From the NCBI RefSeq assembly GCF_008386395.1, contig NZ_CP043761.1, positions 6,510,001-6,574,000 of the forward strand: a stretch of 64,000 nucleotides of DNA. Direction: 5' to 3'. The notes beneath the pieces are model-generated. The model saw only the letters and a program-made list of their open reading frames with translations. It had not been told where the DNA came from and ran no database searches. Made by a program: the position numbers and the translations under genes. Positions within the stretch are counted from its first letter, which is position 1. The number at the start of each line of letters is the position of its first letter. The DNA comes from Paenibacillus sp. 37. GTDB lineage: Bacteria > Bacillota > Bacilli > Paenibacillales > Paenibacillaceae. This document shows, one piece after another, positions 25,516 to 33,715 of this stretch.

Positions 25516-27111
25516 TCACCATCCTTCCTCAGCTTCAGGCGAACCATTGATCTTGTCTTTCATCCGTTTCTGGTTATCCTGAACCGTAGAAGGACGATTG
25601 ATCATTTTCCACCATGGCACACGAATAAGAATATCCTTGGTATCTGTCTTACTGTACGGGCTAAGACCTGACAGATAAGGTACACCAAACGAAGTCATCT
25701 GTGTCAGATGCACCGAGATCAGGACCAAGCCGATGACGATACCATATAGTCCAAGCATACCCGCCAATAACATGATCGGAAATCGCAATAGGCGTACGGT
25801 AATCGCAAAGTTAAACCGCGGTATCGTAAAGGAAGCTATGCCTGTCATGGATACGATAATAACCATCGGTGCAGACACAATCCCCGCCTGAACTGCGGCC
25901 TGCCCGATCACGAGCGCACCGAGAATACTGACTGCTTGACCAACTGTTTTCGGTAACCTGACCCCCGCTTCACGGAGGGCTTCGAACGATAGCTCCATGA
26001 TGAGGGCTTCCACCAAAGCCGGGAAAGGGATGGCTTCACGAGCCCCGGCAATACTGAGTATCAGTGTCGTAGGTAACATATCCTGATGAAATGTGGTAAT
26101 GGCGATATACAGCGCTGGAAGGAAAAGTGCAATAGCTACGAACAGAAACCGTATCCAACGCAACAGATTACTGATGAAGAATCGTTCATAGTAATCCTCA
26201 CTGGCCTGAAGCATCTGCCACATCGTGACTGGCGCAATTAACGCAAAGGGAGTACCGTCTACTAAAATGGAAAATCGTCCTTCCAACAAGTTACCTGCTA
26301 CTGTATCCGGGCGCTCGGAATAGTGCATCTGTGGGAATGGAGAATACGGGTGGTCTTCAATCAGTTCCTCAATATAACCCGTCTCCAGAATGCCATCGAT
26401 CTTTATTTTTTCCAGACGTTTCTTAACATCTTGAATCGTTTTTGGATCGGCAATACCTTCCAAGTAGGTCAGCACAATATCTGTCTTGGTGTCTGTTCCA
26501 AGAGTCATACTCACCATCTTGAGAGCAGGTGTTTTCAGCTTGAATCGCAATAAGGCCGTATTCACACGGAGCGTTTCAGTAAATCCCTCCCGCGGTCCCC
26601 GAATCACGGATTCCGTCTGCGGTTCCTCCACACCACGTCTGACGCCACCTTTGACATTGAACATCCAGGCTTTGTTACTTCCATCGACCACCAGAAGTGC
26701 GGAGGATGCCAGCACCCCTTCTGTCGCAGCAGCCCAAGTATCCACTCGCTTCACCTGTGTCAGCTCAACGGTTGTATCATCCAGTGGAACATCAGGTTCA
26801 TCTGTACGCTGCTGCACCAGCCCTTGAATAATCGGCCGCAGCATGTGTTCCTGGATATCAGCCGAATTAACAATACCTTCGATGTAGACGAGAAGTCCTT
26901 TCACTTCAGGCGTAATCATGACGTTGCGAAAAACCACATCCGAGCATTCGGAGAAGATCTCCTTTACCGCCTGAATCTGAATTTCATGTACTGCACTAAT
27001 CGGCTGCCGAAGAAAAGGCGGGGACGGCAGTCCTAAAGGAATATGTTTTTTTTCTTCTGAAGCTCGTCCCGGTTGTCGGGACTTGTGTTTCCCAGATGTT
27101 TTGTCCGCCAT
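25516..27111 (-). CDS. spore germinant receptor A subunit (GerA family)
   Basis: The A subunit of a Ger-type germinant receptor, 531 residues. The N-terminal soluble domain (to about 290) contains the family motifs FSECSDVVFR, LLVYIEGIVNS and DIVLTYLEGIADP; the C-terminal half has about five membrane segments with EREAIPFPALVEALIMELSFEALREAG-like text (seen as AREAIPFPALVEALIMELSF). The first 45 residues are basic and Pro-rich. It is the first gene of the A-C-D-B operon; expression in the forespore is expected for this family. The germinant is not predictable. Confidence 0.94.
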   Translation of the reverse strand: MADKTSGKHKSRQPGRASEEKKHIPLGLPSPPFLRQPISAVHEIQIQAVKEIFSECSDVVFRNVMITPEVKGLLVYIEGIVNSADIQEHMLRPIIQGLVQQRTDEPDVPLDDTTVELTQVKRVDTWAAATEGVLASSALLVVDGSNKAWMFNVKGGVRRGVEEPQTESVIRGPREGFTETLRVNTALLRFKLKTPALKMVSMTLGTDTKTDIVLTYLEGIADPKTIQDVKKRLEKIKIDGILETGYIEELIEDHPYSPFPQMHYSERPDTVAGNLLEGRFSILVDGTPFALIAPVTMWQMLQASEDYYERFFISNLLRWIRFLFVAIALFLPALYIAITTFHQDMLPTTLILSIAGAREAIPFPALVEALIMELSFEALREAGVRLPKTVGQAVSILGALVIGQAAVQAGIVSAPMVIIVSMTGIASFTIPRFNFAITVRLLRFPIMLLAGMLGLYGIVIGLVLISVHLTQMTSFGVPYLSGLSPYSKTDTKDILIRVPWWKMINRPSTVQDNQKRMKDKINGSPEAEEGW

Positions 27112-27220
27112 ATGCCGCCCCTCCGTTCTTGTTTTTATACAAGGTAGCTTGTGCCAGACAGCTGGGAATTATGTGGTCTTTTTTGCAAAATTACGATTAA
27201 ATTCTCTGAGTACAGACAGC

Positions 27221-27249
27221 AAAAAGGCCTCTGTATTTAACAGAGACCT
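27221..27249 (-). terminator. rho-independent terminator
   Basis: On the minus strand AGGTCTCTG pairs with CAGAGGCCT (one G-U pair) and TTTTT follows. It ends the 111-residue unknown gene upstream of the germination operon. Confidence 0.75.
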
Positions 27250-27283
27250 CTGGGATGTTCCAAGTTCTATAGGTACTTATAAG

Positions 27284-27619
27284 TTAATCCGCAAAATAAT
27301 CTTCAGGCACATAACGAATCTCCGACTTCGCATAGATGCTTAGCGTGTGACTCTCCCTGTCGTACACAACCCGCTCACCTTCTACGTAGTACCAGTGTTT
27401 CAAAAGGGGCTGGTCCTTACGTTGGACGAAACGAAATACGTTCAGTTCTTGTCTAAGCTCCATTATCTGTTCCACAATCTGCTCGTCCAGACCCGTAACG
27501 GTAAATATGAAGCCTGTACCTTCCTGTTGGAACCGATAGGACAGCGCATCTGTTTTGCTATTAGCTAATCCTCGCCCGGTCACCGCATGTTTAACCATAA
27601 ACCATTCCTGTTGCGCCAT
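27284..27619 (-). CDS. conserved-looking hypothetical protein (111 aa)
   Basis: A soluble protein of 111 residues with GGAGGG nine bases before the ATG and its own terminator, so very likely real. It looks like an alternating alpha/beta domain (GFIFTVTGLDEQIVEQIMEL, then KHWYYVEGERVVYDRESHTL). I recognise no motif or membrane segment. It stands between the pirin gene and the germination operon on the same strand, but a terminator separates it from the latter. Confidence 0.7.
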   Translation of the reverse strand: MAQQEWFMVKHAVTGRGLANSKTDALSYRFQQEGTGFIFTVTGLDEQIVEQIMELRQELNVFRFVQRKDQPLLKHWYYVEGERVVYDRESHTLSIYAKSEIRYVPEDYFAD

Positions 27620-27663
27620 ACGTGTATACCCTCCTTCATCTTGGAGTTCATTTCATCAGCCAT

Positions 27664-28362
27664 CTACGGCAAATCAATAATCATATAGAACGTATCTTCG
27701 TTTCCTTGCAGTTCGATTGAATCCCGCTGTTCCACACGAGCCGTGTCGCCTTCGTTCAACAGGTACTCTCCATCCAACCCCAGCTTGCCTTCGATGGAGA
27801 AAATGTACATCCGGCGGCCCGAATCCTGATTAAAGGTTAACGTTTTGTCTTTGGCTAATCGTCCAAGATAGATCGTCATATCCTGATGAATGGTCGCAAC
27901 TCTTGGTCCCCCAACTGGGGATACAATCGGCACGAGTGCTCCTAATGCCGCTGGATCAAATGATGTGGTCTCATACGAGGGCTCCAATCCTTTTGTCTGT
28001 GGCATGAACCAGAGCTGAAGCAAACGTACTTCTTCGGTATCGGATGCATTATGTTCGGTATGAATCATGCCACTGCCTGCTGACATCCGCTGAATACCAC
28101 CAAAGCCTGTAACGGCTACATTCCCCAGGTTATCTTCATGTCGCAACTTGCCGTTCAGTACGATGGATACAATCTCCATGTCACTATGTGGGTGAGCCCC
28201 AAAACCGCGACCAGGAGCAATCACATCATCGTTAGCTACCCGCATGGGTCCAAACGCCGTATTCTCCGGGTCCTGGTATTCTCCAAAGGAAAAGCTGTGA
28301 CTGCCACGAAGCCAACCTCGATCGAAGCTGGAGCGGGAATCGGATGGAATGATGTTAATCAT
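27664..28362 (-). CDS. pirin family protein
   Basis: A cupin-fold protein of the pirin family (232 aa from the ATG at 28362, which has AAGGAGGGTG six bases upstream). The N-terminal domain carries the metal ligands: His pair in GAHPHSDMEIVS, a further His and Glu in MSAGSGMIHTEHN. Pirins bind iron or other metals; some are quercetin dioxygenases, others redox-linked regulators. The C-terminal domain ends with a short cupin half (GDTARVEQRDSIELQGN). Apparently single-gene. Neighbouring DoxX and BlaI genes may hint at redox or stress links, but nothing in the sequence proves it. Confidence 0.9.
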   Translation of the reverse strand: MINIIPSDSRSSFDRGWLRGSHSFSFGEYQDPENTAFGPMRVANDDVIAPGRGFGAHPHSDMEIVSIVLNGKLRHEDNLGNVAVTGFGGIQRMSAGSGMIHTEHNASDTEEVRLLQLWFMPQTKGLEPSYETTSFDPAALGALVPIVSPVGGPRVATIHQDMTIYLGRLAKDKTLTFNQDSGRRMYIFSIEGKLGLDGEYLLNEGDTARVEQRDSIELQGNEDTFYMIIDLP

Positions 28363-28561
28363 AAGATGCACCCTCCTTATTTTTTCTTAGTAGCATACTT
28401 ATTCTCATTGTAACAAAACTCAGGCATGTCGTCCAAACGAAAAAAGCTCTCTACCGATCAGCCCGGTTCGCAAATCAATTCCCGAACCGGCCTGGCCAAT
28501 AAAGAACCTCGTCACAAGACTAATCCTGCACTTCATTATTTTTTAGCAATCGTTAGTCAAT

Positions 28562-28975
28562 TCAAGCACTCACATTCTGGCGAGCGTTCCCTTGTCTGGA
28601 GAACAGATAATCCACGGCCAGGAAACGGCTTCCGGTGAAGAGCAGTGTCAGGGAACCCGCCAGCAGCAGGTAATCTAACTCGGTACCGCTCAGGAACGGC
28701 TCACCCACTTTGGCTGTAAACAGAACGCCAACCATCACGATGGCAAAGAGGGCAGCAAACACACGTGTTCCCAGACCCAGAATCATCGCCGCACCACCTA
28801 CCAACTCGATGATGGCTACAACGGATGCAAGAAATCCGGGAATACCAATACTTTCGAAAAAACCTACTGTACCGCTGATTCCACCTTCGAATTTACTCCA
28901 GCCGTGCAATACAAAGATCAAACCGATCATAATCCTGGAGAAAAGTAATCCAATCTCTACACTTTTATTATTCAT
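28562..28975 (-). CDS. DoxX family membrane protein
   Basis: A small four-helix membrane protein of the DoxX/DoxD type (137 aa). Family marks are the start LLFSRIMIGLIFVLHGWSKF, GIPGFLASVVAIIELVGGAA and LGLGTRVFAALFAIVMVG. Related proteins assist redox balance or thiosulfate:quinone chemistry; the role here is open. The ATG at 28975 is preferred over the one at 28981, because AAAGGAAG lies at the right distance. It starts 50 bases after the M56 peptidase gene on the same strand and may share its transcript. Confidence 0.88.
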   Translation of the reverse strand: MNNKSVEIGLLFSRIMIGLIFVLHGWSKFEGGISGTVGFFESIGIPGFLASVVAIIELVGGAAMILGLGTRVFAALFAIVMVGVLFTAKVGEPFLSGTELDYLLLAGSLTLLFTGSRFLAVDYLFSRQGNARQNVSA

Positions 28976-29024
28976 GTTCATCTTCCTTTCTCATTATATT
29001 CGACTTCACTTTAGCCCAATTAAT

Positions 29025-29885
29025 CTATCCGATGGACCAAACAAACAAGATAGACAGCAATAGAAAAACAGTAGCCGACATCAAAACAGCATAACGTGGC
29101 AATCTCAGCGTCACGTCCTGTTCGGGGTCCAGCAGACGTGAAATGCGGACATTCACCGACGTATCCGAAAATGAGGACTGAACGGTCAGTTCCTTTGCCC
29201 CCCTAGGTTCAGGACAAGCACGAAGCAGCTTGAGCAAAGCACTGCCAATGCCTGCCACATTGCCCGTACGTTCAATGGCCTCATTGTCTGCCAGAATTTC
29301 CCTAACGATATTGTAATGTTTCGAAGTATGCTTCAATACGGGAATATACGGCATCATGATTGCAAATACCGATAACAGTGTCGTCTTCAGAGGATCACGG
29401 TGCCACAGATGATGTACTTCATGATAGACAACCGCTACCTCCTCTTCCGCATCAAGCATGTCCAGCAGCCCAGTGGAAAGTACAATATAGGGTCTCCATA
29501 GACCAATGGTAAATGCCACGGGTGAAGGCTTGTCCACCACAATGAAACTTGGCTGTCCCAGATCATGATATGTGGACTCCAGCTCGCGGGATAGCGCCCG
29601 AATCTCCATAGAGCGGAGCTTGCGGATTGCTGCCCGTGTTTTCATCATGCGAACCGTAAGCAACCAGCCTGTTCCCGCAAATGTCAGCAAGACCAGTGCC
29701 AGCAAGAAATGTCCCACGGATAACCAGCCCAAGCGACTCATCCAATGATTGCAGAGCCAGAGCAGATTAAACGGGATATCCCAGCCAAAAATTTTGTACA
29801 TCGCGTACATGAACATCTGCATGAACACGAGTAACGGAATGCCAAACCCGACGGTAAACAAAAGTTTCGAGCGGGTCTTCCACAT
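29025..29885 (-). CDS. M56 family membrane metallopeptidase (BlaR1/MecR1-like sensor)
   Basis: A membrane zinc peptidase of 286 residues partnered with BlaI-type repressors. Several hydrophobic segments surround the site YHEVHHLWHRD (HExxH with Glu further on in REILADNEAIE). In known systems such a protein senses a signal and cuts the repressor. Unlike BlaR1 there is no extracellular penicillin-binding domain, only a single C-terminal membrane helix. The start is the ATG at 29885, just after the repressor stop at 29887; the ATG at 29936 would overlap the repressor gene by 50 bases. The signal is unknown. Confidence 0.9.
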   Translation of the reverse strand: MWKTRSKLLFTVGFGIPLLVFMQMFMYAMYKIFGWDIPFNLLWLCNHWMSRLGWLSVGHFLLALVLLTFAGTGWLLTVRMMKTRAAIRKLRSMEIRALSRELESTYHDLGQPSFIVVDKPSPVAFTIGLWRPYIVLSTGLLDMLDAEEEVAVVYHEVHHLWHRDPLKTTLLSVFAIMMPYIPVLKHTSKHYNIVREILADNEAIERTGNVAGIGSALLKLLRACPEPRGAKELTVQSSFSDTSVNVRISRLLDPEQDVTLRLPRYAVLMSATVFLLLSILFVWSIG

Positions 29886-29886
29886 C

Positions 29887-30303
29887 TTAATCGCTATCCT
29901 TTTTCCATTGTTTGATCTTCTGTTCCAAGCGTTCAATCAGACCCGCATCTGCTTCGTCCAGCGCATCCAGCATATGATTCAATGCCAAAGCTCCGAATTC
30001 ATCCACCAACTCATGTGACAGTTCCTTGGATTGGTCGTTCATAAACTCCTCCTTGCTCTGTACCGGTTGGTACAAAGATGTTCTGCCCTTTTGTGACTTT
30101 CCGAGAAGTCCCTTGTCTACGAGCCGGTTCATCACGGTCATGACTGTATTAAAATTGACGTCTTTGTCTTGTTCAAGTGCAGTCTGCACTTCACGGATGC
30201 TACTGCCAGGACGAGCCCATAAAATGTCCATAATCTTGGCTTCCAGCGGACCGAAAAATCGGTTGAGCCCACGCTCACCCACTTTGAAATTGTGTATTCT
30301 CAT
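29887..30303 (-). CDS. BlaI/MecI/CopY family transcriptional repressor
   Basis: A winged-helix repressor of 138 residues. The DNA-binding domain (about 15-85) shows the family pattern GPLEAKIMDILWARPGSSIREV (first 20: GPLEAKIMDILWARPGSSIR) and NFNTVMTVMNRLVDKGLL. The C-terminal part is the dimer helix region, where family members are cut by the M56 partner. It lies directly upstream of the M56 gene. A perfect palindrome at 30320-30336, 17 bases before its ATG, is the likely autoregulatory operator. The basic sequence VGERGLNRFFGP before the first helix extends the usual N-terminus slightly. Confidence 0.92.
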   Translation of the reverse strand: MRIHNFKVGERGLNRFFGPLEAKIMDILWARPGSSIREVQTALEQDKDVNFNTVMTVMNRLVDKGLLGKSQKGRTSLYQPVQSKEEFMNDQSKELSHELVDEFGALALNHMLDALDEADAGLIERLEQKIKQWKKDSD

Positions 30304-30319
30304 GTTCTGACACCCCTCA

Positions 30320-30336
30320 CACTACCCATTGTAGTG
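30320..30336. promoter_or_regulatory. candidate BlaI-type operator
   Basis: CACTAC-CCATT-GTAGTG: a perfect 6-bp inverted repeat with 5-base spacer, directly upstream of the repressor ATG. Its ACTACA half-site is close to the TACA/TGTA cores known for BlaI-family operators. Confidence 0.6.
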
Positions 30337-30413
30337 CCATCAAATGAGAAGTCAACCTCTATGTCAGCTATTTTATGTAAATGATTTGTAAATTTGTTTT
30401 CCATTTCAGTAAA

Positions 30414-30463
30414 AAAGGCCAAAGACCGGGAGTTCCGCACGTTTGCGGTTCTGCCCGGTCTTC
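30414..30463 (-). terminator. rho-independent terminator of the catalase gene
   Basis: AAGACCGGG and CCCGGTCTT form the outer stem, CCGCA/TGCGG the inner one; on the minus strand a TTTTTTA run follows shortly after. It lies about 50 bases after the catalase stop. Confidence 0.8.
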
Positions 30464-30511
30464 AACGAATATTAGTCCGTATGATGTTGTAGAACATGGT
30501 CAAAATGTGCT

Positions 30512-31978
30512 TTATTTTCCATCCTGTGACGGCATATGTGCAGAAATATCCACGCCGAGTCCATGAGCCAAACGTCCGCCAAGTTGCCCATCCGCCCGGA
30601 AGAAGTGGCATAGAGCACGCATTTGAATATCAACAGATACGCCCTTAAGGTCATTGATCAGATTATCAAGCAAATGCTGCTGCTCTACAGGAGTAAATGA
30701 ACGGAAAAGCTCCCCTGCCTGCGTGTAATCATCCGTCTTCTCGATTTTCTCTCTTGTAACATGCCCTTGCAACGGAACCTGACTGTCCCGGTATGCCGGA
30801 TCTTCTTGCGGGCTGTTTCCTGAACTGTTGGGTTCATAGTTCACCGGAGATGGGTCCTGATTCACATTCATGAGTCCATCACGCTGATGATTACGAACGG
30901 GTGCGTACGGGCAATTCACCGGAATTTGTAAATAGTTCGTTCCAAGCCGGTGACGCTGTGTATCTGGATAGGAGAATAGACGTCCTTGCAGCAATTTGTC
31001 TTCGGAAGGCTCAATTCCTGGTACAAGCGCACTAGGAGAAAAGGCCGCCTGCTCCACTTCAGCAAAGAAGTTTTGTGGATTCCGATTCAGGGTCATGGTG
31101 CCCACCGTATGGAATGGCAATATATCTTCAGGCCAAGCTTTGGTTGGGTCGAGTGGATCAAAAGAAAAATCATCCATTTGCTCAGGCTTCAGGAGCTGTA
31201 CTTGAAGCTTCCACTGCGGGTATTGCCCGTTCTTGATATGTTCATGCAGATCCCGGGTAGCATGATTAAAGTCTTGCCCCTGTACCTCGGCAGCTTCCTG
31301 ACGTGAAAAGCCGCGAACCCCTTGTGCAGACTCCCACTTATATTTTACATAGTGGACCTGCCCCTGTGCATTAATCCATTTGAAAGCATGTACGCCGAAA
31401 CCATCCATCTCCCGATAACTTGCCGGTGTGCCCAGATCTGAGAACAACCAGGTCATCATATGTGTTGATTCAGGTGAGAGGGTCATAAAGTCCCAATAAC
31501 GAGCAGGTTCCTGAATGTTTGTATCTGGAGCTGGCTTCAGGGAGTGAACCATGTCGGGGAACTTCAACGCATCACGAATGAAGAACACAGGCAGATGGTT
31601 GCCGACGAGATCATAGTTGCCTTCCCGTGTGTAGAATTTGACGGAAAATCCACGTGGATCTCGTGCAGTCTCTGGTGATCCCGTACCATGAATAACGGTT
31701 GAAAAACGAACCAGCACATCCGTCTCCGTACCCTGATTTTGCAGGAAGTCCGCTGTTGTATAAGCCTTCATACTTTGCTCTAGCGTGAATACGCCATGAG
31801 CACCTGCTCCTCTCGCATGTACGACTCTTTCGGGAATACGTTCACGGTCAAAGTGGGCTATTTTCTCAATGAGATGGTAGTCTTCAAGTAGTGTCGGCCC
31901 TCTTCTGCCTGCTGTGCGAGAATTCTGGTTATCACCTACAGGTGCTCCCTGATTCGTAGTCATACGTTCTGTCATCAT
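30512..31978 (-). CDS. katA: haem catalase
   Basis: Breaks down hydrogen peroxide to water and oxygen in the cytoplasm. At 488 residues it is a small-subunit monofunctional catalase. Key residues are visible: distal His54 (RVVHARGAGAHG), Asn127 (LVGNHLPVFF) and the haem ligand Tyr337 (RLFSYPDTQRHR). GAGGAGG lies before the first ATG. Two 15-bp PerR-type boxes lie 80-112 bases upstream, and perR itself is transcribed in the same direction 1.1 kb upstream, so peroxide induction through PerR is likely. Confidence 0.95.
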   Translation of the reverse strand: MMTERMTTNQGAPVGDNQNSRTAGRRGPTLLEDYHLIEKIAHFDRERIPERVVHARGAGAHGVFTLEQSMKAYTTADFLQNQGTETDVLVRFSTVIHGTGSPETARDPRGFSVKFYTREGNYDLVGNHLPVFFIRDALKFPDMVHSLKPAPDTNIQEPARYWDFMTLSPESTHMMTWLFSDLGTPASYREMDGFGVHAFKWINAQGQVHYVKYKWESAQGVRGFSRQEAAEVQGQDFNHATRDLHEHIKNGQYPQWKLQVQLLKPEQMDDFSFDPLDPTKAWPEDILPFHTVGTMTLNRNPQNFFAEVEQAAFSPSALVPGIEPSEDKLLQGRLFSYPDTQRHRLGTNYLQIPVNCPYAPVRNHQRDGLMNVNQDPSPVNYEPNSSGNSPQEDPAYRDSQVPLQGHVTREKIEKTDDYTQAGELFRSFTPVEQQHLLDNLINDLKGVSVDIQMRALCHFFRADGQLGGRLAHGLGVDISAHMPSQDGK

Positions 31979-32057
31979 ATCGTCCTCCTCTAATGGGTCT
32001 CACGGCTGTTATATATCTACTATTAAAATCATATTCGGCTTCGGTTTAAATATACAT

Positions 32058-32090
32058 TTAGACTTGATCTAACTGTTAAATTGATTCTAA
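32058..32090. promoter_or_regulatory. two tandem PerR-type boxes upstream of catalase
   Basis: TTAGACTTGATCTAA (32058-32072) and TTAAATTGATTCTAA (32076-32090), each a 7-1-7 dyad similar to the Fur/PerR-type box TTAGAATNATTCTAA. Nearly the same sequence stands before dps and perR in this window. Confidence 0.7.
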
Positions 32091-32245
32091 CATGTCCCAC
32101 TCTACTCTTGCATGAGGTTCACATGAGATTAAGATGAGGTTCTTCAACACTTCATGAATGAACTATGAACATGTTTTAAGGGAATGATTCTGATCTGCCT
32201 ATCTATTAGGGAGTACCCGAAAAAGCATGAAGTGAAAGATAAACT

Positions 32246-32275
32246 TTAGGCAAAAAAAAAGCGGACTAATCCGCC
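32246..32275 (-). terminator. terminator overlapping the stop codon of the winged-helix regulator
   Basis: On the minus strand GCGGA-TTAG-TCCGC is followed by T9. The TAG stop of the regulator gene forms part of the loop, so coding end and terminator coincide. Confidence 0.8.
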
Positions 32276-33072
32276 AGGCGGTAGCCCACTCCTCTTACTG
32301 TTACAATATATTGCGGCGAAGACGCGTTATCGCCCAATTTTTTGCGCAAGCTTTTGATATGAACATCGACCACATTACTTCCACCCGTAAAATCCGTCTC
32401 CCAGATATCGCTGAGCATTTCCTCACGGGAAATGACTGCACCTTTGGCATCAATCAGCTTGAGTAAAAGATCATATTCGGTCTTGGTTAGATGAATCCGG
32501 TTATTATCGCGCTGCACACTCATCCGTTCACGATCAAGCCACAGATCTTTAAATCCGATACGGTGCCCTTCCTCAGGCAAAAACCCACGGTTGGGCAACG
32601 CAGGACTGTTGCCAATCATGCGCTGCACCCGGTATAGAGCTTCCTGCGGGCGTGCAGGCCAAACCAGCAATTCCTCTTGAAGCATCGGTCCACTCGCGCT
32701 ACCAATCATCTTCTCACCAACCAGATACAGACAAGGGGTTGTATGCTCAGCCTCACGATTCAATCGGCTGCTAATGCCGGCAAATGCATCGATAGTTCCG
32801 GCCACAGACAGGTCATAGATCAACAGATCAAAGACAAGACGCTCATGTAGATCCGGTTCCCAGCGATGAAAAACCAGTACATCAAAGCAGCTATCCGTTA
32901 AGGCTTTTACCAGTTCATGAACCTGCCCCGGCATCGGGCTGATCAGAATAACACGCCGTGTAACAGGACAATTGTCCACAAGCGGTGCTGCATCGGACAA
33001 GGCTGGTTTAACCCTTAGGGGTAAACGGCGGCCAGGCAGTTTTATTTTTACTTGATCCGTTTGTTTCTGCAT
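32266..33072 (-). CDS. winged-helix response regulator with atypical receiver (OmpR/PhoB type)
   Basis: A DNA-binding regulator of 268 residues. The C-terminal domain (about 170-267) is a clear OmpR-type winged helix: LTKTEYDLLLKLIDAKGAVI, REEMLSDIWETD, VVDVHIKSLRKKLG, VRGVGYRLAD. The N-terminal part resembles a receiver (RRVILISPMPGQVHELVKAL, DLLIYDLSVAGTID) but lacks the usual acidic pair and has a poor Lys region, so regulation by phosphorylation is doubtful. The start ATG overlaps the perR coding end by 25 bases with GGAGGTG ten bases upstream, so it is translated from the perR transcript. No kinase partner lies nearby. The target genes are unknown; peroxide response is suggested by context only. 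Confidence 0.85.
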   Translation of the reverse strand: MQKQTDQVKIKLPGRRLPLRVKPALSDAAPLVDNCPVTRRVILISPMPGQVHELVKALTDSCFDVLVFHRWEPDLHERLVFDLLIYDLSVAGTIDAFAGISSRLNREAEHTTPCLYLVGEKMIGSASGPMLQEELLVWPARPQEALYRVQRMIGNSPALPNRGFLPEEGHRIGFKDLWLDRERMSVQRDNNRIHLTKTEYDLLLKLIDAKGAVISREEMLSDIWETDFTGGSNVVDVHIKSLRKKLGDNASSPQYIVTVRGVGYRLAD

Positions 33073-33449
33073 TCCCCGCAGACACCTCCAAAGACCACAT
33101 GAGCATGATCGATTGCATATCCGGTTTCTTCAGCTACCTGTTTCATCCATTGTGGAGGAACCTCTGTCATCACCTCGTCCACTTTGCCGCACACTTCACA
33201 CATAATGTGCTGATGATCATCCATACGGGCATCGTACCTGCTTGCTGTCTCTCCGAGTTTAAGTTCCCGTATCAATTCTTTGTCCGTCAGATAACGAAGA
33301 GAATTATACACCGTACCATAGGCCAGATTATATCCTTGTTCCACGAGTCGATTCATGACATCAGCAGCTGTCGGGTGATCCTCTGAATGGCGCACCACAT
33401 CATATACCGCTTGCCGTTGTATCGTCAGATTTAAAGTTCTCACAACCAT
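33048..33449 (-). CDS. perR: Fur family peroxide-type regulator
   Basis: A metal-dependent repressor of 133 residues, winged helix then dimer domain. The two structural zinc CxxC pairs are visible (MCEVCG and GVCGECRN). The regulatory site shows YDARMDDHQH, with the Asp and His pair expected in PerR/Fur. At the place of PerR Asp104 I read a Glu in CGKVDEV (Asp is one residue earlier), which is a Fur-like feature, so PerR is assigned mainly from context: boxes at its own promoter, at catalase and at dps. The ATG lies only a few bases behind AAAGGAG. It is co-transcribed with the winged-helix regulator. Confidence 0.82.
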   Translation of the reverse strand: MVVRTLNLTIQRQAVYDVVRHSEDHPTAADVMNRLVEQGYNLAYGTVYNSLRYLTDKELIRELKLGETASRYDARMDDHQHIMCEVCGKVDEVMTEVPPQWMKQVAEETGYAIDHAHVVFGGVCGECRNKRIK

Positions 33450-33540
33450 TTCTCCTTTATTATTGATCCGTTTTATATAAAATCAGACACTGATCTTCTA
33501 CTTATGATGGTCTTCCCAAAAAGAAGGAATACATTTTGAT

Positions 33541-33555
33541 TTAGATTAAGTATAA
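33541..33555. promoter_or_regulatory. PerR-type box in the perR promoter region
   Basis: Reads TTATACTTAATCTAA on the minus strand (7-1-7 dyad), about 92 bases upstream of the perR ATG. It implies autoregulation. A further dyad, ATATTGA-AG-TCAATAT, lies at 33566-33581. Confidence 0.65.
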
Positions 33556-33715
33556 ATCTCATTGTATATTGAAGTCAATATCACTCTAACATCCTGTATA
33601 TGCAAATAAAACATCTTTCCCAGCAATCCCCTCATAAATTTGGGATAATATGGTTCGCTACAGCACCAATTTTCAGATAAAATATAGGGATGTGCGTAAA
33701 AAGGGGGAATGTCGG

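Noticed and set aside
28463..28492. Hairpin CCGGTTCG/CGAACCGG as terminator of DoxX
   Set aside because: The stem is good, but the T run begins about 17 bases after it, so the call is too weak.
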